From: CAZDKK01 sp964506245
GTDB lineage: Bacteria > Eisenbacteria > RBG-16-71-46 > CAIMUX01 > WJJG01
Length of the DNA: 64,000 nt
Direction of reading: 5' to 3'
NCBI GenBank assembly: GCA_964506245.1
Contig: CAZDKK010000007.1
Location: 56,027 to 120,026 of the forward strand
Part shown: in pieces, positions 1 to 8,084 of the stretch
Position numbering within the stretch: the stretch's first letter is position 1
How the letters are laid out: each line of letters opens with the position of its first letter
Made by a program: the position numbers and the translations under genes
Notes under the pieces: generated by a model
Seen by the model: the letters and a program-made list of their open reading frames with translations, nothing else
Told to the model about the DNA's origin: nothing
The model's database searches: none

Positions 1-225
1 GCCGCCGCCCATCTCCGCCATGTATCCCACCCGATCGATGTGGGCCGGCGCGAAGAGGTCCAGCACGAAGACTTGCACGCGGTTGATCGCCGCCGAAGCG
101 CCCAGGCCGTTGCCGGTGATGTAGAAGGCGAGGAACAGGACCACCCCCAGAAGGGCCCCGCCCACATAGGGGTTGAGATAGCCGGCCGGCGGACGCGGCG
201 GCCGGCGCGGTGTCCGTTCAGGCAT
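1..225 (-). CDS. YeeE/YedE-family sulfur-compound transporter (N-terminal part only)
   Basis: The first 75 codons of a membrane protein lie here; the rest runs off the left edge. After a proline/arginine-rich N-terminus comes one hydrophobic segment (NPYVGGALLGVVLFLAFYI) followed by TGNGLGAS. This arrangement is typical of the YeeE/YedE (DUF395) family, whose known members import thiosulfate or related sulfur compounds. The ATG is preceded by GGAGG and overlaps the end of the upstream cytochrome gene by 8 bp, so it is the last visible gene of the Rrf2-octaheme-cytochrome operon. The context suggests it carries the substrate or product of that respiratory system. Family assignment is fairly secure; the substrate is inferred. 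Confidence 0.7.
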   Translation of the reverse strand, partial: MPERTPRRPPRPPAGYLNPYVGGALLGVVLFLAFYITGNGLGASAAINRVQVFVLDLFAPAHIDRVGYMAEMGGG

Positions 226-2407
226 GGGAACTCTCCTCCTTCCGGGTGAGGTGGGCTGGGTCCACGTGATCGTAGCCGCTGACCATCGCCCGCAGATTGG
301 AGAAGACGGTGTGCCCGGTCGTGGTCAGATAGAGGTGCAGGACGAAGAAGGCCAGGAACGCCCAGGCCCCGAGGTTGTGGATGGGCGCCACCACCGTCAG
401 CCCGCCGGTATGCGCCGCGAGCGCGGGCCGCCCCGAGATGGCCCACATGATCACGCCGGTGACCACCTGCAGCGGGAATAGGACGCTCAACAACAGCAGG
501 TAGGTGACCTGCTGGAGAGGATTCAACCTCCGCTCCGGTATCTTCGGCGAGGGGTGCGGCTGCCCCAAGAAGATCCCCCACGTGTAGAAGTGCGCCTGAG
601 CCATGATGCGCCCCAGCAATCCCTGCGGATACGGCAGGTACTTGCGGATCGCGCTCGTCGCCAGGTGATAGAAGAGCGACAGGAACCCGTTGACCGTGAG
701 GATCACAGCGAAGATGTTGTGGACCGTGACCGCGGTGGGCAGCGGGAGGAGTGCGCGCTCCCGTGCGAAGTGCACCTCCACACCCGTGACCATGAGCACG
801 AGCACGCTCCCGGCCATGAACCAGTGCCAGATGCGCTCGTAGACGGTGTACATGTAGACGCGCTCCAGGTGGCCATGGGAGGTGGGCCGTCCAGCCCGCG
901 TGAGGACGCGGATCCCGCCGTGCACCAGCGCGCCGATCACGACCGCTGCAAAGAGCGCGAATCCCGCGCGGTCGATCCAGCAGCCGCGGGCGTACCCGAA
1001 GATGTACAGGCCCCGCGGCGGTTCGGGCTCGACGCGCCGCGACGGTCCCAGATCGAGCCCCGCGGAGAGGCGCGAGGACTCCCTGGCGTGACAGTCGTTG
1101 CAGCCCCGGCTTACCTGTTCGCGCGAGAGCACGCCATGGCGAACCGGGTGGGTCTCGACGGCCTGCACGATCTCGGGCGCGGAGACGCCGGCCGCCAGGA
1201 GCCGCTCCCGAATCAGCGCCGACTTCTCCGGGGTGTCGAGCCGCAGCTCGGCGGGCGAGAGCGCGCGGTCACCGTCCGCGTCGAACGCGTCGAGCACCTG
1301 CGCGGCGTACCCCTCCCCGTCGAGGTACGCCCGCCGCACGACCTCCCACGGTATGGCGGCCCGGGTGTCGGCCGTGCGCCAGGACCAGACCTCGATCGCG
1401 TTGACCGCATCGAGCCGGGGCTGCCCGTCGGGCCCCACCCGGCGAGCCAGCATCGGAGTATACCCGGTGTTGTACGCCGTGTTCAGCGTCTCGCCGGGCC
1501 GGGGCGCAACGCCGCGCAGGAGCAGCGCGGGCGCTCCCGCCGCCGTCACCACGGTGCTGTCGATCATCCGCGCGGCCGGTCCGAAAAGGTGCGGAATGTG
1601 GCAGGCTTCGCACGCGACCGCGGCCAGGTGCCGCTCCCGGTAGGGCAGGAAGTCGTGGATCTCGAGCGGCGCGTGGCAGGAGGTGCACCCGGCCGCGGAG
1701 AGACGATGGTCGGGACGCCGCAGGAACTCGGCCAGGGTGAGCCGGCGTGGATCCTCCCGCAAGTACCCCGGCCGCTCCCTCTGCGCCTCGACCTTGAGCG
1801 GGTTGTTCGCGGCGTAGTGGCAGGCGATGCAGCCGACGAGCCGGCGTGCGTGAGCATCCCAGGGGTAGGCGCGCGCCTCCTTGTTGCTGAGGTTGAGGAG
1901 CGATTCCGACAGGTTATGCCCCGAGAGGACGGCGCCCGTGCGCAGCGTGAGCGCGTCACTGCGCGCGGGGCCGGCGGAGCCGAAGTCATCCGGCACCCGC
2001 AGCGGCTCCGGCCCTGGGTGCACGAGGCCGTGGCAGGCCGCGCAGTGCTCGTCGCGCGGTGCGGAGATCCGCAGCGCCGCGCGGCGCAGGCGGCCGTCGG
2101 AATCGTAGGCCTCCGGCTCGACCGGGAACTGCCCGCCCTGGACGTGGCAGACGACGCACTCCGCCCGCACGCGATGGTTCCAGTGATCGTTGCGGGCGTT
2201 GATCGCCTCCGCGTCGTGGCAGGCGCCGCACGTGCGCACCGACGACACCGGCCGGCCGGTGTGGGCGGCCGGTGCGCCGGTCGCATCGAGCGGGGCGAAG
2301 AGCGGATGCATGGGGTTCGGCTCGACTGCAAGGGAGGCAGGCGCGAACCAGGCCGCCAACGCGAGCCCGACCGCCGCCCAGACGAGGTTGCCCCGACGGA
2401 CGGTCAT
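218..2407 (-). CDS. Heptaheme cytochrome c fused to EF-hand and cytochrome b561-type membrane domain
   Basis: A 729-residue protein. A signal peptide (about residues 1-27) precedes a periplasmic region with seven CxxCH heme motifs at about residues 60, 84, 122, 193, 241, 266 and 436. An EF-hand-like loop (DADGDRALSPAEL) lies near 375-387. From about residue 483 there are five hydrophobic helices with histidines (IWHWF, VHN, FYHL, PIHN, LHLY) in the style of cytochrome b561 or formate-dehydrogenase gamma subunits. It could pass electrons between the quinone pool and periplasmic hemes, presumably serving the octaheme enzyme encoded just upstream. The ATG overlaps that gene's TGA as ATGA, so the two are probably translationally coupled. 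The fusion of both redox modules in one chain is unusual. Function is inferred from domains and neighbours. Confidence 0.8.
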   Translation of the reverse strand: MTVRRGNLVWAAVGLALAAWFAPASLAVEPNPMHPLFAPLDATGAPAAHTGRPVSSVRTCGACHDAEAINARNDHWNHRVRAECVVCHVQGGQFPVEPEAYDSDGRLRRAALRISAPRDEHCAACHGLVHPGPEPLRVPDDFGSAGPARSDALTLRTGAVLSGHNLSESLLNLSNKEARAYPWDAHARRLVGCIACHYAANNPLKVEAQRERPGYLREDPRRLTLAEFLRRPDHRLSAAGCTSCHAPLEIHDFLPYRERHLAAVACEACHIPHLFGPAARMIDSTVVTAAGAPALLLRGVAPRPGETLNTAYNTGYTPMLARRVGPDGQPRLDAVNAIEVWSWRTADTRAAIPWEVVRRAYLDGEGYAAQVLDAFDADGDRALSPAELRLDTPEKSALIRERLLAAGVSAPEIVQAVETHPVRHGVLSREQVSRGCNDCHARESSRLSAGLDLGPSRRVEPEPPRGLYIFGYARGCWIDRAGFALFAAVVIGALVHGGIRVLTRAGRPTSHGHLERVYMYTVYERIWHWFMAGSVLVLMVTGVEVHFARERALLPLPTAVTVHNIFAVILTVNGFLSLFYHLATSAIRKYLPYPQGLLGRIMAQAHFYTWGIFLGQPHPSPKIPERRLNPLQQVTYLLLLSVLFPLQVVTGVIMWAISGRPALAAHTGGLTVVAPIHNLGAWAFLAFFVLHLYLTTTGHTVFSNLRAMVSGYDHVDPAHLTRKEESSHA

Positions 2408-3825
2408 CTCCGGCCTCCCAGGCGCAGCGGGTCCCCCGTGTAGCCGAGCGCCGTCCAGTCCAGGCGCGCGCCGTCTCCGTGACAATCGGTGCAGACCAAT
2501 GCCCCCTCCTTGGGCGTCACCATGTGGGAGAGCGGCCAGTACATGGCCGTGCGCGCAAAACCGTAGCGGCCGCTGAAGGGGAGGCCGGACCTCTCGGCGC
2601 CCAAGCGCAACGCGCTCTCCCAGTCGAACGTGTGCCAGTACCCGCCCGCACCGCCCGTCACCGGCGGGAGCAGGATCGCGTGCTGCCGGTCGAACGGCTG
2701 CGTCGCGCGGTGCACCTTGAACGGCCAGATGCGCGCGTCGGGCTCGGCGATCGAGCCGCGGGGGCGATTGAGGTCGGTGACCTGGGTCGAGTCGATGCGA
2801 TCGCCGAGGAGGTAGCGATCGACGGTGCGGTCGAACCAGGAGTACTCCGGGACGACATCCTGGTCGTAGAGGAACTCGCCCTTGATCTTCAGATAGTGAT
2901 GCGGATCGTCGGCGCGGCTCGCATCCCCGGCCTTGCTCCAGTCCCAGTACGTCTTCGTCGGCAGGCGGCGCGCGTAGGTCGGGATGTGGCACGTCTGACA
3001 GGCGAGAGCGCCCAGATGCGCGTCGATCCGTTCGTCGCCGTGCGGTGTGCCCGCGTGGCAGTCGGCGCAGGCGACGCCGCCGGCACCCTCGACGCTGACC
3101 GAGAACGACCGGCCGGCAATGCGGTGCTTTGCGGTGCGATGGCAATCGATGCACAGGAACCCGTAGCGCCCCATGTGCACATCGTCCTCGTCCGACGGGT
3201 TGTCCAGACTGCCGTCGAGGTCGCCGTGCTTGACGCCCTGTCCGCCCCCGCCGAAGTTGTGGCAGCCGCCGCAATTCTCCCGGCGCGGGAACCCGACCGA
3301 TCGCGCCGCGGCCAGCAGATCCGTTCCCTCCGTCGGCATCCCCGCCGCCCCCTTGACGTAGGCTCCGGTGCGCTCGTGGCAGACGAGGCAGTCGACGTTC
3401 TGGGCGCGGGAGAAGTCGAAGCCGGCGTCGGCCCAGCCGTACCCGGCGTGGCAGGCCATGCAGCTGACCTCGTTGCCCGTTGCCCCGATGCAGAAGTTGT
3501 TCAGGAGGTTCTTCTTGCCGATCCGCTGCGTTCCGGCATGCCCGGGAACCGCAACCTCCTCCCCCTGCCACTGCCAGTGGGCCGTGGCCATGACCTCGCG
3601 CGCTGCGTCCGGGTGGCAGCCGAGACACGCGCGGGTGACGTCCTGCGGCAGCGAGAACGCCTGCGTGAAATAGGGCGCGTGGTCAAGGTGGCTGCGCGCG
3701 GCCGGCCGCGGTGGCCTCACCGAGCGCGCGGCGTCCACCGGTGCCAGCGCAAGCCCGACCGCCGCCATGACCACGGCCGCGGCGACCAGGCCTCCGATCG
3801 ACACCCCTCTGGCTCGAGCCCCCAT
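2404..3825 (-). CDS. Octaheme c-type cytochrome, tetrathionate reductase (OTR) family
   Basis: A 473-residue exported protein with an N-terminal signal/anchor segment and eight CxxCH motifs (CLGCH, CMACH, CLVCH, CGGCH, CIDCH, CADCH, CQTCH, CTDCH). Spacing and flanking residues, including FCIGATGNEVSCMACH and a CQTCHIPTYAR segment, match the octaheme tetrathionate reductase family described in Shewanella. Those enzymes reduce tetrathionate, and in vitro also nitrite and hydroxylamine, in the periplasm. The start overlaps the stop of the Rrf2 gene by one base (TGATG), and the stop overlaps the next cytochrome gene by four. The true physiological substrate cannot be read from sequence; the sulfur-transporter neighbour favours a sulfur oxyanion. 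Confidence 0.85.
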   Translation of the reverse strand: MGARARGVSIGGLVAAAVVMAAVGLALAPVDAARSVRPPRPAARSHLDHAPYFTQAFSLPQDVTRACLGCHPDAAREVMATAHWQWQGEEVAVPGHAGTQRIGKKNLLNNFCIGATGNEVSCMACHAGYGWADAGFDFSRAQNVDCLVCHERTGAYVKGAAGMPTEGTDLLAAARSVGFPRRENCGGCHNFGGGGQGVKHGDLDGSLDNPSDEDDVHMGRYGFLCIDCHRTAKHRIAGRSFSVSVEGAGGVACADCHAGTPHGDERIDAHLGALACQTCHIPTYARRLPTKTYWDWSKAGDASRADDPHHYLKIKGEFLYDQDVVPEYSWFDRTVDRYLLGDRIDSTQVTDLNRPRGSIAEPDARIWPFKVHRATQPFDRQHAILLPPVTGGAGGYWHTFDWESALRLGAERSGLPFSGRYGFARTAMYWPLSHMVTPKEGALVCTDCHGDGARLDWTALGYTGDPLRLGGRR

Positions 3826-4265
3826 CACACCCCCTTCCCCTCTGCAGCGCACTCCGCCGCCACCGCCGCCAGCGTCGTCGCCTGAAGATAGGCCAGGAAC
3901 TCCCGCTCGAACTCGTAGACCTTGCGCCCCAGGACGCAGTCGCCCTTCCCATGCCCGCGGCACGCGTGGCCCCTGAAGAGACACTTGCGCAGGATCACCT
4001 TGCCCTCGATCGCCGCGTAGACATCCAGGAGCCGGATCCGTTTGGCGCTGCGGCCGAGCGAGAACCCCCCGCCCGCGCCACGGTGCGCCACGAGCAGCCC
4101 GTGCCGCGCCAGCCGCTGGCAGACCTTGACCATGTGCGCCTCCGACGCGCGGCAGGCGCCCGCCAGCGCGCGAGCGCTGACGACCGGCTCCCGCGATGCG
4201 GCGAGATAGGCCATCGCGTGCAGCGCCAGCGCGGCGGCCTCGGAGAACCTGAGCAGCGTGGCCAT
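3825..4265 (-). CDS. Rrf2-family transcriptional regulator with three conserved-type cysteines
   Basis: A 146-residue Rrf2 protein. A winged helix-turn-helix (about residues 5-65, with VSARALAGACRASEAHMVKV and GGFSLGR) is followed by a cysteine cluster KCLFRGHAC...GDC around residues 92-110. In family members such as NsrR and IscR these cysteines hold an Fe-S cluster that senses NO, redox or cluster status. The ATG at 4265 is chosen because GGAGGG sits six bases upstream; an ATG at 4277 is the alternative. It heads the multiheme operon. A perfect palindrome over its own promoter (4294-4319) suggests autorepression and control of the cytochromes. Confidence 0.85.
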   Translation of the reverse strand: MATLLRFSEAAALALHAMAYLAASREPVVSARALAGACRASEAHMVKVCQRLARHGLLVAHRGAGGGFSLGRSAKRIRLLDVYAAIEGKVILRKCLFRGHACRGHGKGDCVLGRKVYEFEREFLAYLQATTLAAVAAECAAEGKGV

Positions 4266-4293
4266 GAGTCCCTCCATCCCGGAGGAGAGAAAA

Positions 4294-4331
4294 CAGGTAA
4301 ACAAGTACCATTTTACCTGCTCTTCGGTCAA
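4294..4331 (-). promoter_or_regulatory. Promoter with overlapping palindromic operator of the Rrf2/octaheme operon
   Basis: The inverted repeat CAGGTAAA (4294-4301), 10-bp spacer, TTTACCTG (4312-4319) is perfect over 8-bp arms. On the minus strand a -35 (TTGACC, 4331-4326) and a weak -10 (GGTACT, 4309-4304) are separated by 16 bp, so the -10 falls inside the palindrome. A roughly 26-bp dyad is the size bound by Rrf2 dimers. Binding is inferred. Confidence 0.5.
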
Positions 4332-4363
4332 GCGGCGGGTGCGCGGCACGCGCAGCGTCCCTG

Positions 4364-4392
4364 TTGACCTGGGGCAACCTCGCGGCGAGAAT
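4364..4392 (+). promoter_or_regulatory. Candidate sigma70-type promoter
   Basis: TTGACC (4364-4369), 17-bp spacer, GAGAAT (4387-4392) lies divergent to the Rrf2 promoter. The predicted start point is only a few bases from the ATG at 4402, so the transcript would be almost leaderless for that start. Confidence 0.35.
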
Positions 4393-4401
4393 CGACCGCC
4401 G

Positions 4402-5172
4402 ATGACCGAGCCGCCCACACCCGACGCGCCGCAGCCGGGCGCCGCCGAGCCGCCTGCCTGCACACCGGAGCCGGCCGAGGCCCGCCCGCAGGCCGGTGGC
4501 CCGCAGCCGGCCGAGGGGCCGGCGGGTGACCTCGACTGCGGCGGGCTGCCCGCGGCACAGCAGGAGGAGGCGAACGTGCACCCTGTGGAAAGACCCCACT
4601 TGCCGGGGGGGAGGGTATCCCTGGGTCGCCTCGTGTTGGAGGCGGCGATGATCACCTTCGGCGTGCTCCTCGCCCTGAGCCTGGAGTCCTGGAACGAGCA
4701 TCGCAATCTGCGGAGACTGGCGCACGAGGCGCTGGTCCATATCCGCATCGAGATGACCCACGACGCGGAGAGACTTCGCAAGCAGATGCCGGAGCAGCAG
4801 AAGGTCGCCGACGGCCTGCGCACGTACCTGGCGGATCTCGAGGCCGCGAAGCAGGCCGCGGTGCCGCACTTGGCTCTGCACCCCGCCGGCCTCTCCTCCG
4901 CGGCTTGGAAGAGCGCCATGGCCACGCAGGCTCTCGCCCACATGGAGTTCCGGACCGTACAGTCCCTCGCGGGTTTCTACGAGATGCAGGACTGGCTCGA
5001 GCGAATCGAGAACACCTGGCTGCGCCTGATCACGGAACCCCAAGGCGACACCGCAGAGGCGCAGCAGCAGTGGGCCTCCACGATGCTCAACACCATGCTC
5101 GGCTACCTCGAGATCGAGGGGATCCTGCTGGCCCAGGCGGAGGCCACGCTTCCCCACCTGCCGCAGGAGTGA
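4402..5172 (+). CDS. Uncharacterised single-pass membrane protein
   Basis: A 256-residue protein I cannot assign. Residues 1-58 are rich in Pro, Ala and Glu. One transmembrane helix follows (AAMITFGVLLALSLESWNEH, about residues 77-96), then a charged helical domain (HIRIEMTHDAERLRKQMPEQ, ADLEAAKQAA) likely to be periplasmic. Third codon positions are almost all G or C from 4402 on, which supports the long form. A GTG at 4576 has the best ribosome-binding site (AGGAGG) and would give a 198-residue protein beginning just before the helix, so the start is uncertain. It diverges from the multiheme operon with no functional link visible. Confidence 0.65.
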   Translation: MTEPPTPDAPQPGAAEPPACTPEPAEARPQAGGPQPAEGPAGDLDCGGLPAAQQEEANVHPVERPHLPGGRVSLGRLVLEAAMITFGVLLALSLESWNEHRNLRRLAHEALVHIRIEMTHDAERLRKQMPEQQKVADGLRTYLADLEAAKQAAVPHLALHPAGLSSAAWKSAMATQALAHMEFRTVQSLAGFYEMQDWLERIENTWLRLITEPQGDTAEAQQQWASTMLNTMLGYLEIEGILLAQAEATLPHLPQE

Positions 5173-5405
5173 CCCGCCCGCGAGGGTCCCCGCCCGCCTC
5201 AGGCCCCTCGGGCCGGTCGGGGTTGCGGCATGCCCGGTCGGACGGATGAGGGCGATGGGGCGACTATCCCCAGGGCCCACTTACAGTTGCGCTCTTCATT
5301 CCCGCCTCCGCTGATCCGCCGTGGCGCCGCGCCGCGCCGTGCCCCCGGGCAGGCCCGGCCGCGCCCTCCAGCCCCCCGGCGCGGGGTTTTCCCCCGCGGG
5401 TGAAA

Positions 5406-5423
5406 AAAGTACTAAACTACTTT
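5406..5423 (+). promoter_or_regulatory. Palindromic operator over a -10 box upstream of the MarR-GNAT gene
   Basis: AAAGTACTAAACTACTTT is an 18-bp palindrome (6-bp arms, 6-bp centre) in an AT-rich patch of an otherwise GC-rich region. TAAACT (5413-5418) in its centre resembles a -10 box; no good -35 is seen. Its size and position 40 bp before the gene fit a MarR autoregulatory site. A GC hairpin (5380-5398) lies just upstream. The rest of 5173-5463 shows nothing recognisable. Confidence 0.45.
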
Positions 5424-5463
5424 CGGAATTTCTGCGTCTAGGGGATAGGCAGGAGGCAGGGAC

Positions 5464-6480
5464 ATGGCCGGGCGGGAAGGGCCGCGCACGGACATCCTGG
5501 CGGAACTGGGCGAGCTGGCGCTGGCCAGCCGCATGAAACGCCTGAGCGAGGCGCTCATGAAGGACGCGGCGGGGTTCTATGCCGAGCTGGGCGTGGACTT
5601 CCACCCGCGTTGGTTCCCGGTCTTCCACGCCTTGGGGCGCGGCGCGCCCCGCCCGATCGGCGCGCTGGCCCAGGGCCTCGGCCTCACCCACCCCGCCGTC
5701 GGCCAGGTCGCGGACCAGATGGTGCGGGCCGGCCTGGTTCGCCAGACGCGCGACCGCCGCGACGACCGCAAGCGCTTGCTCAGCCTCACGCCCGCGGGCC
5801 GGCGGCTCTACCGGCAGCTTTCACCGGTCTGGGAGGCGATCCGCGCCGCGGCGCGCGAGGTCCTCAACGAGGCCGGGACCGACCTCCTGGCCGACATGGA
5901 TCGCCTCGAGGCCGCCTTGGCCCGGCGGTCGGTCATGGATCGCGTGCGCGGCCGCCTCGGCATGCGGGCACCGGGCACGCTGCGCATTGCCGACTACCGG
6001 CCGGCGTACAAGAAGCACTTCAAGGCGCTCAACGAGGCGTGGCTGCGAGCCCATTTTGCGATCGAGGATCACGACGCCCGCGTCCTGAACGATCCCAACG
6101 GCGCCATCATCCGCAAGGGGGGCGCCATCTTCTTCGCGTTGCTCGATGACGAGGTGGTGGGAACCGCCGCGCTCGTGCGCCACCCCGGCAATCTGCCGGA
6201 GCTGTGCAAGATGGCGGTCGCTCCCCGAGCCCGGCGCCGCGGCATCGGCACCGCGCTCGCCCGCGCGGCGATCGACCGCGCCCGGGAGTGGCGCGCACCG
6301 CGGCTGTACCTGCAGACCAGTCCGCTGCTCGGAGACGCGCTCCGCGTCTACCACCGGCTGGGGTTCCGTCCCATCAAGGGCAACCCCCTGCCCTGCCCCA
6401 GATACCAGCGCGACAGCACCACCCTGGGGCTGCGGCTGCACCCTGTCCCACCCAGGCCGTCCAAGGAGGTGTCCCGATGA
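5464..6480 (+). CDS. MarR-type regulator fused to GNAT acetyltransferase
   Basis: A 338-residue fusion. The N-terminal half (about 1-150) is a MarR winged helix-turn-helix with the recognition region GLTHPAVGQVADQMVRAGLV and the wing RDRRDDRKRLLSLTPAGR. The C-terminal half (about 175-320) is a GNAT domain with the acetyl-CoA loop PRARRRGIGTALARAAIDRA and YHRLGFRPI. Such fusions are a known helix-turn-helix/GNAT class with mostly unknown substrates. AGGAGG precedes the ATG. The stop overlaps the ATG of the S41 protease (ATGA), so the two are co-expressed. The upstream palindrome suggests it regulates itself. Confidence 0.85.
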   Translation: MAGREGPRTDILAELGELALASRMKRLSEALMKDAAGFYAELGVDFHPRWFPVFHALGRGAPRPIGALAQGLGLTHPAVGQVADQMVRAGLVRQTRDRRDDRKRLLSLTPAGRRLYRQLSPVWEAIRAAAREVLNEAGTDLLADMDRLEAALARRSVMDRVRGRLGMRAPGTLRIADYRPAYKKHFKALNEAWLRAHFAIEDHDARVLNDPNGAIIRKGGAIFFALLDDEVVGTAALVRHPGNLPELCKMAVAPRARRRGIGTALARAAIDRAREWRAPRLYLQTSPLLGDALRVYHRLGFRPIKGNPLPCPRYQRDSTTLGLRLHPVPPRPSKEVSR

Positions 6481-7844
6481 ACTTTCTCCGTTCGATCGCC
6501 CGCATCGGTGCGACCGGCGCCCTCTCCTTCGTGGTTTGCGCGGCGATGCCCAGCGCGCGTGGCCAGCAGCAGTTCTTTGCCCGCCCGGGCGAGCTGCCCG
6601 CGATGAATGCTCGCACGCAGGCAGCCGTCCTGGACAGCATCACCACGGCCATCGACACGATCTATGTCATCAAGGACACGGCGGACCGAATCGTCGCCCA
6701 TCTGCGCGCCCAGCAAGCCGCGGGAGCGTACAAGGAGCTGACCGATCCGGTCGATTTCGCGCAGAAGGTCTATGAGGATGCCCGCAGCATCTACGACGAC
6801 CATCACTTCGACATTCGGGCCATGTACCCGCTCGATCCGAAGGCCGCGGAGCAAGTAGAGGACCCGCGCAACACCGAGCGTGCTCAGCGCAACCTGCGGG
6901 AGCGCAATTACGGCTTCGAGCGGGTCGAGATCCTCACCGGGAATGTGGGCTACCTCGAGCTGACGCAGTTCGTCGACACCGATCCAGCGGGAGAGACTGC
7001 CGCTGCTGCGATGAACTTCCTCGCCAATGCCTACGCGTTGATCATCGACCTGCGCCAGAACGGGGGAGGCAACGCCTCCATGATTCGGATGCTCGCCGGA
7101 TACCTCTTCAAGGAGCAGCAGCAGCTGATCAACTGGTACGTGCGCGATACGGAGACGACCGAACAGTCGTACTCCCTGGACTACGTCCCTGGCCGGCGGC
7201 TGACGGACATCCCGGTCTATGTTCTCACCAGCGGTCTCACGGGCTCGGCCGCCGAGGAATTCACCTTCGACATGAAGCACCTGAAGCGCGCCACAATCGT
7301 GGGGGACACGACCTCGGGGGGTGGCCACACGGTGGCCAACGCCTTCTTCGACTTCGACGGCTTCCGGATCGGCATGCGCATTCCCTACGGCCGCGCCTTC
7401 GATCCGAAGACCGGCCTGGGCTGGGAGGGGACGGGCGTGATCCCCGACATCGCCGTGCCCAGCGAGCAGGCGTTGACCGTCGCGCACATGAAGGCGCTCA
7501 AGCAGCTCGCGGAGGGCGAGCAGGACGAGGACGCGCGCTTCCGGCTCAACTGGGCGCTGCAGGGCATGGAGTGCCAGCTCAACCCCGTGGTCCTGCGTCG
7601 CGAGCAGCTCACGGAGTACACGGGTGCCTACGGGCCGCGCAGCATCTTCCTGGAAGAGGGCGGCCTCTACTACCAGCGCGAGGGGCGGCCGAAAATGCTG
7701 CTCGCGCCCATGGGCAAGGATCTCTTTCGGGTGGGCGACCTCGAGTATTTCCGCCTGCGCTTCGAGCGCGACGGATCGGGGAAGGTGATTCGCGCCGTTG
7801 GTCTGTACGACGACGGGCACGAGGATAGCAATGACCGTTCGTGA
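6477..7844 (+). CDS. S41-family (tail-specific/IRBP-like) exported peptidase
   Basis: A 455-residue protein with a signal peptide (about 1-29, cleavage near ARG/QQQ). An N-terminal helical S41 lid region follows, then the catalytic domain: GNVGYLELTQF, ALIIDLRQNGGG, the nucleophile Ser in TSGLTGSAAEEF and the general-base Lys a few residues later in FDMKHLKRATIVGD. GTGVIPDI closes the fold. No PDZ domain is evident, so it resembles IRBP/tricorn-core S41 members rather than CtpA. AAGGAGG precedes the ATG, which overlaps the MarR-GNAT stop. Substrate unknown; exported or periplasmic location inferred. Confidence 0.85.
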   Translation: MNFLRSIARIGATGALSFVVCAAMPSARGQQQFFARPGELPAMNARTQAAVLDSITTAIDTIYVIKDTADRIVAHLRAQQAAGAYKELTDPVDFAQKVYEDARSIYDDHHFDIRAMYPLDPKAAEQVEDPRNTERAQRNLRERNYGFERVEILTGNVGYLELTQFVDTDPAGETAAAAMNFLANAYALIIDLRQNGGGNASMIRMLAGYLFKEQQQLINWYVRDTETTEQSYSLDYVPGRRLTDIPVYVLTSGLTGSAAEEFTFDMKHLKRATIVGDTTSGGGHTVANAFFDFDGFRIGMRIPYGRAFDPKTGLGWEGTGVIPDIAVPSEQALTVAHMKALKQLAEGEQDEDARFRLNWALQGMECQLNPVVLRREQLTEYTGAYGPRSIFLEEGGLYYQREGRPKMLLAPMGKDLFRVGDLEYFRLRFERDGSGKVIRAVGLYDDGHEDSNDRS

Positions 7845-8084
7845 GGTTGGAGTGATGCGGGGGCGTTGATCCAACCGTAACGCAACGGTCTCGCGTGCGG
7901 GGAGGCGGCCCGGGACTCGGGGGGGTGACCGGCGCCGCTTCCCCGCCGCACGTTTCCGACGAGGTTTACCCCGTCCCCCGCGCGCGGTATCGTTTCCCGG
8001 ACAACGCGCGCGGCGGCGCGCCGGGCACCTGCACGGCCTCCACCCCGCCCGCTGCGTCAGGCACAGCACGAGGAAGACGCCAGC

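Noticed and set aside
218..3628. One very long minus-strand frame covering both cytochromes
   Set aside because: Only its second part (from 2407) has heme motifs and membrane helices. The first part is an Arg/Gly-rich shadow of the octaheme gene, which reads in another frame and ends at 2404.
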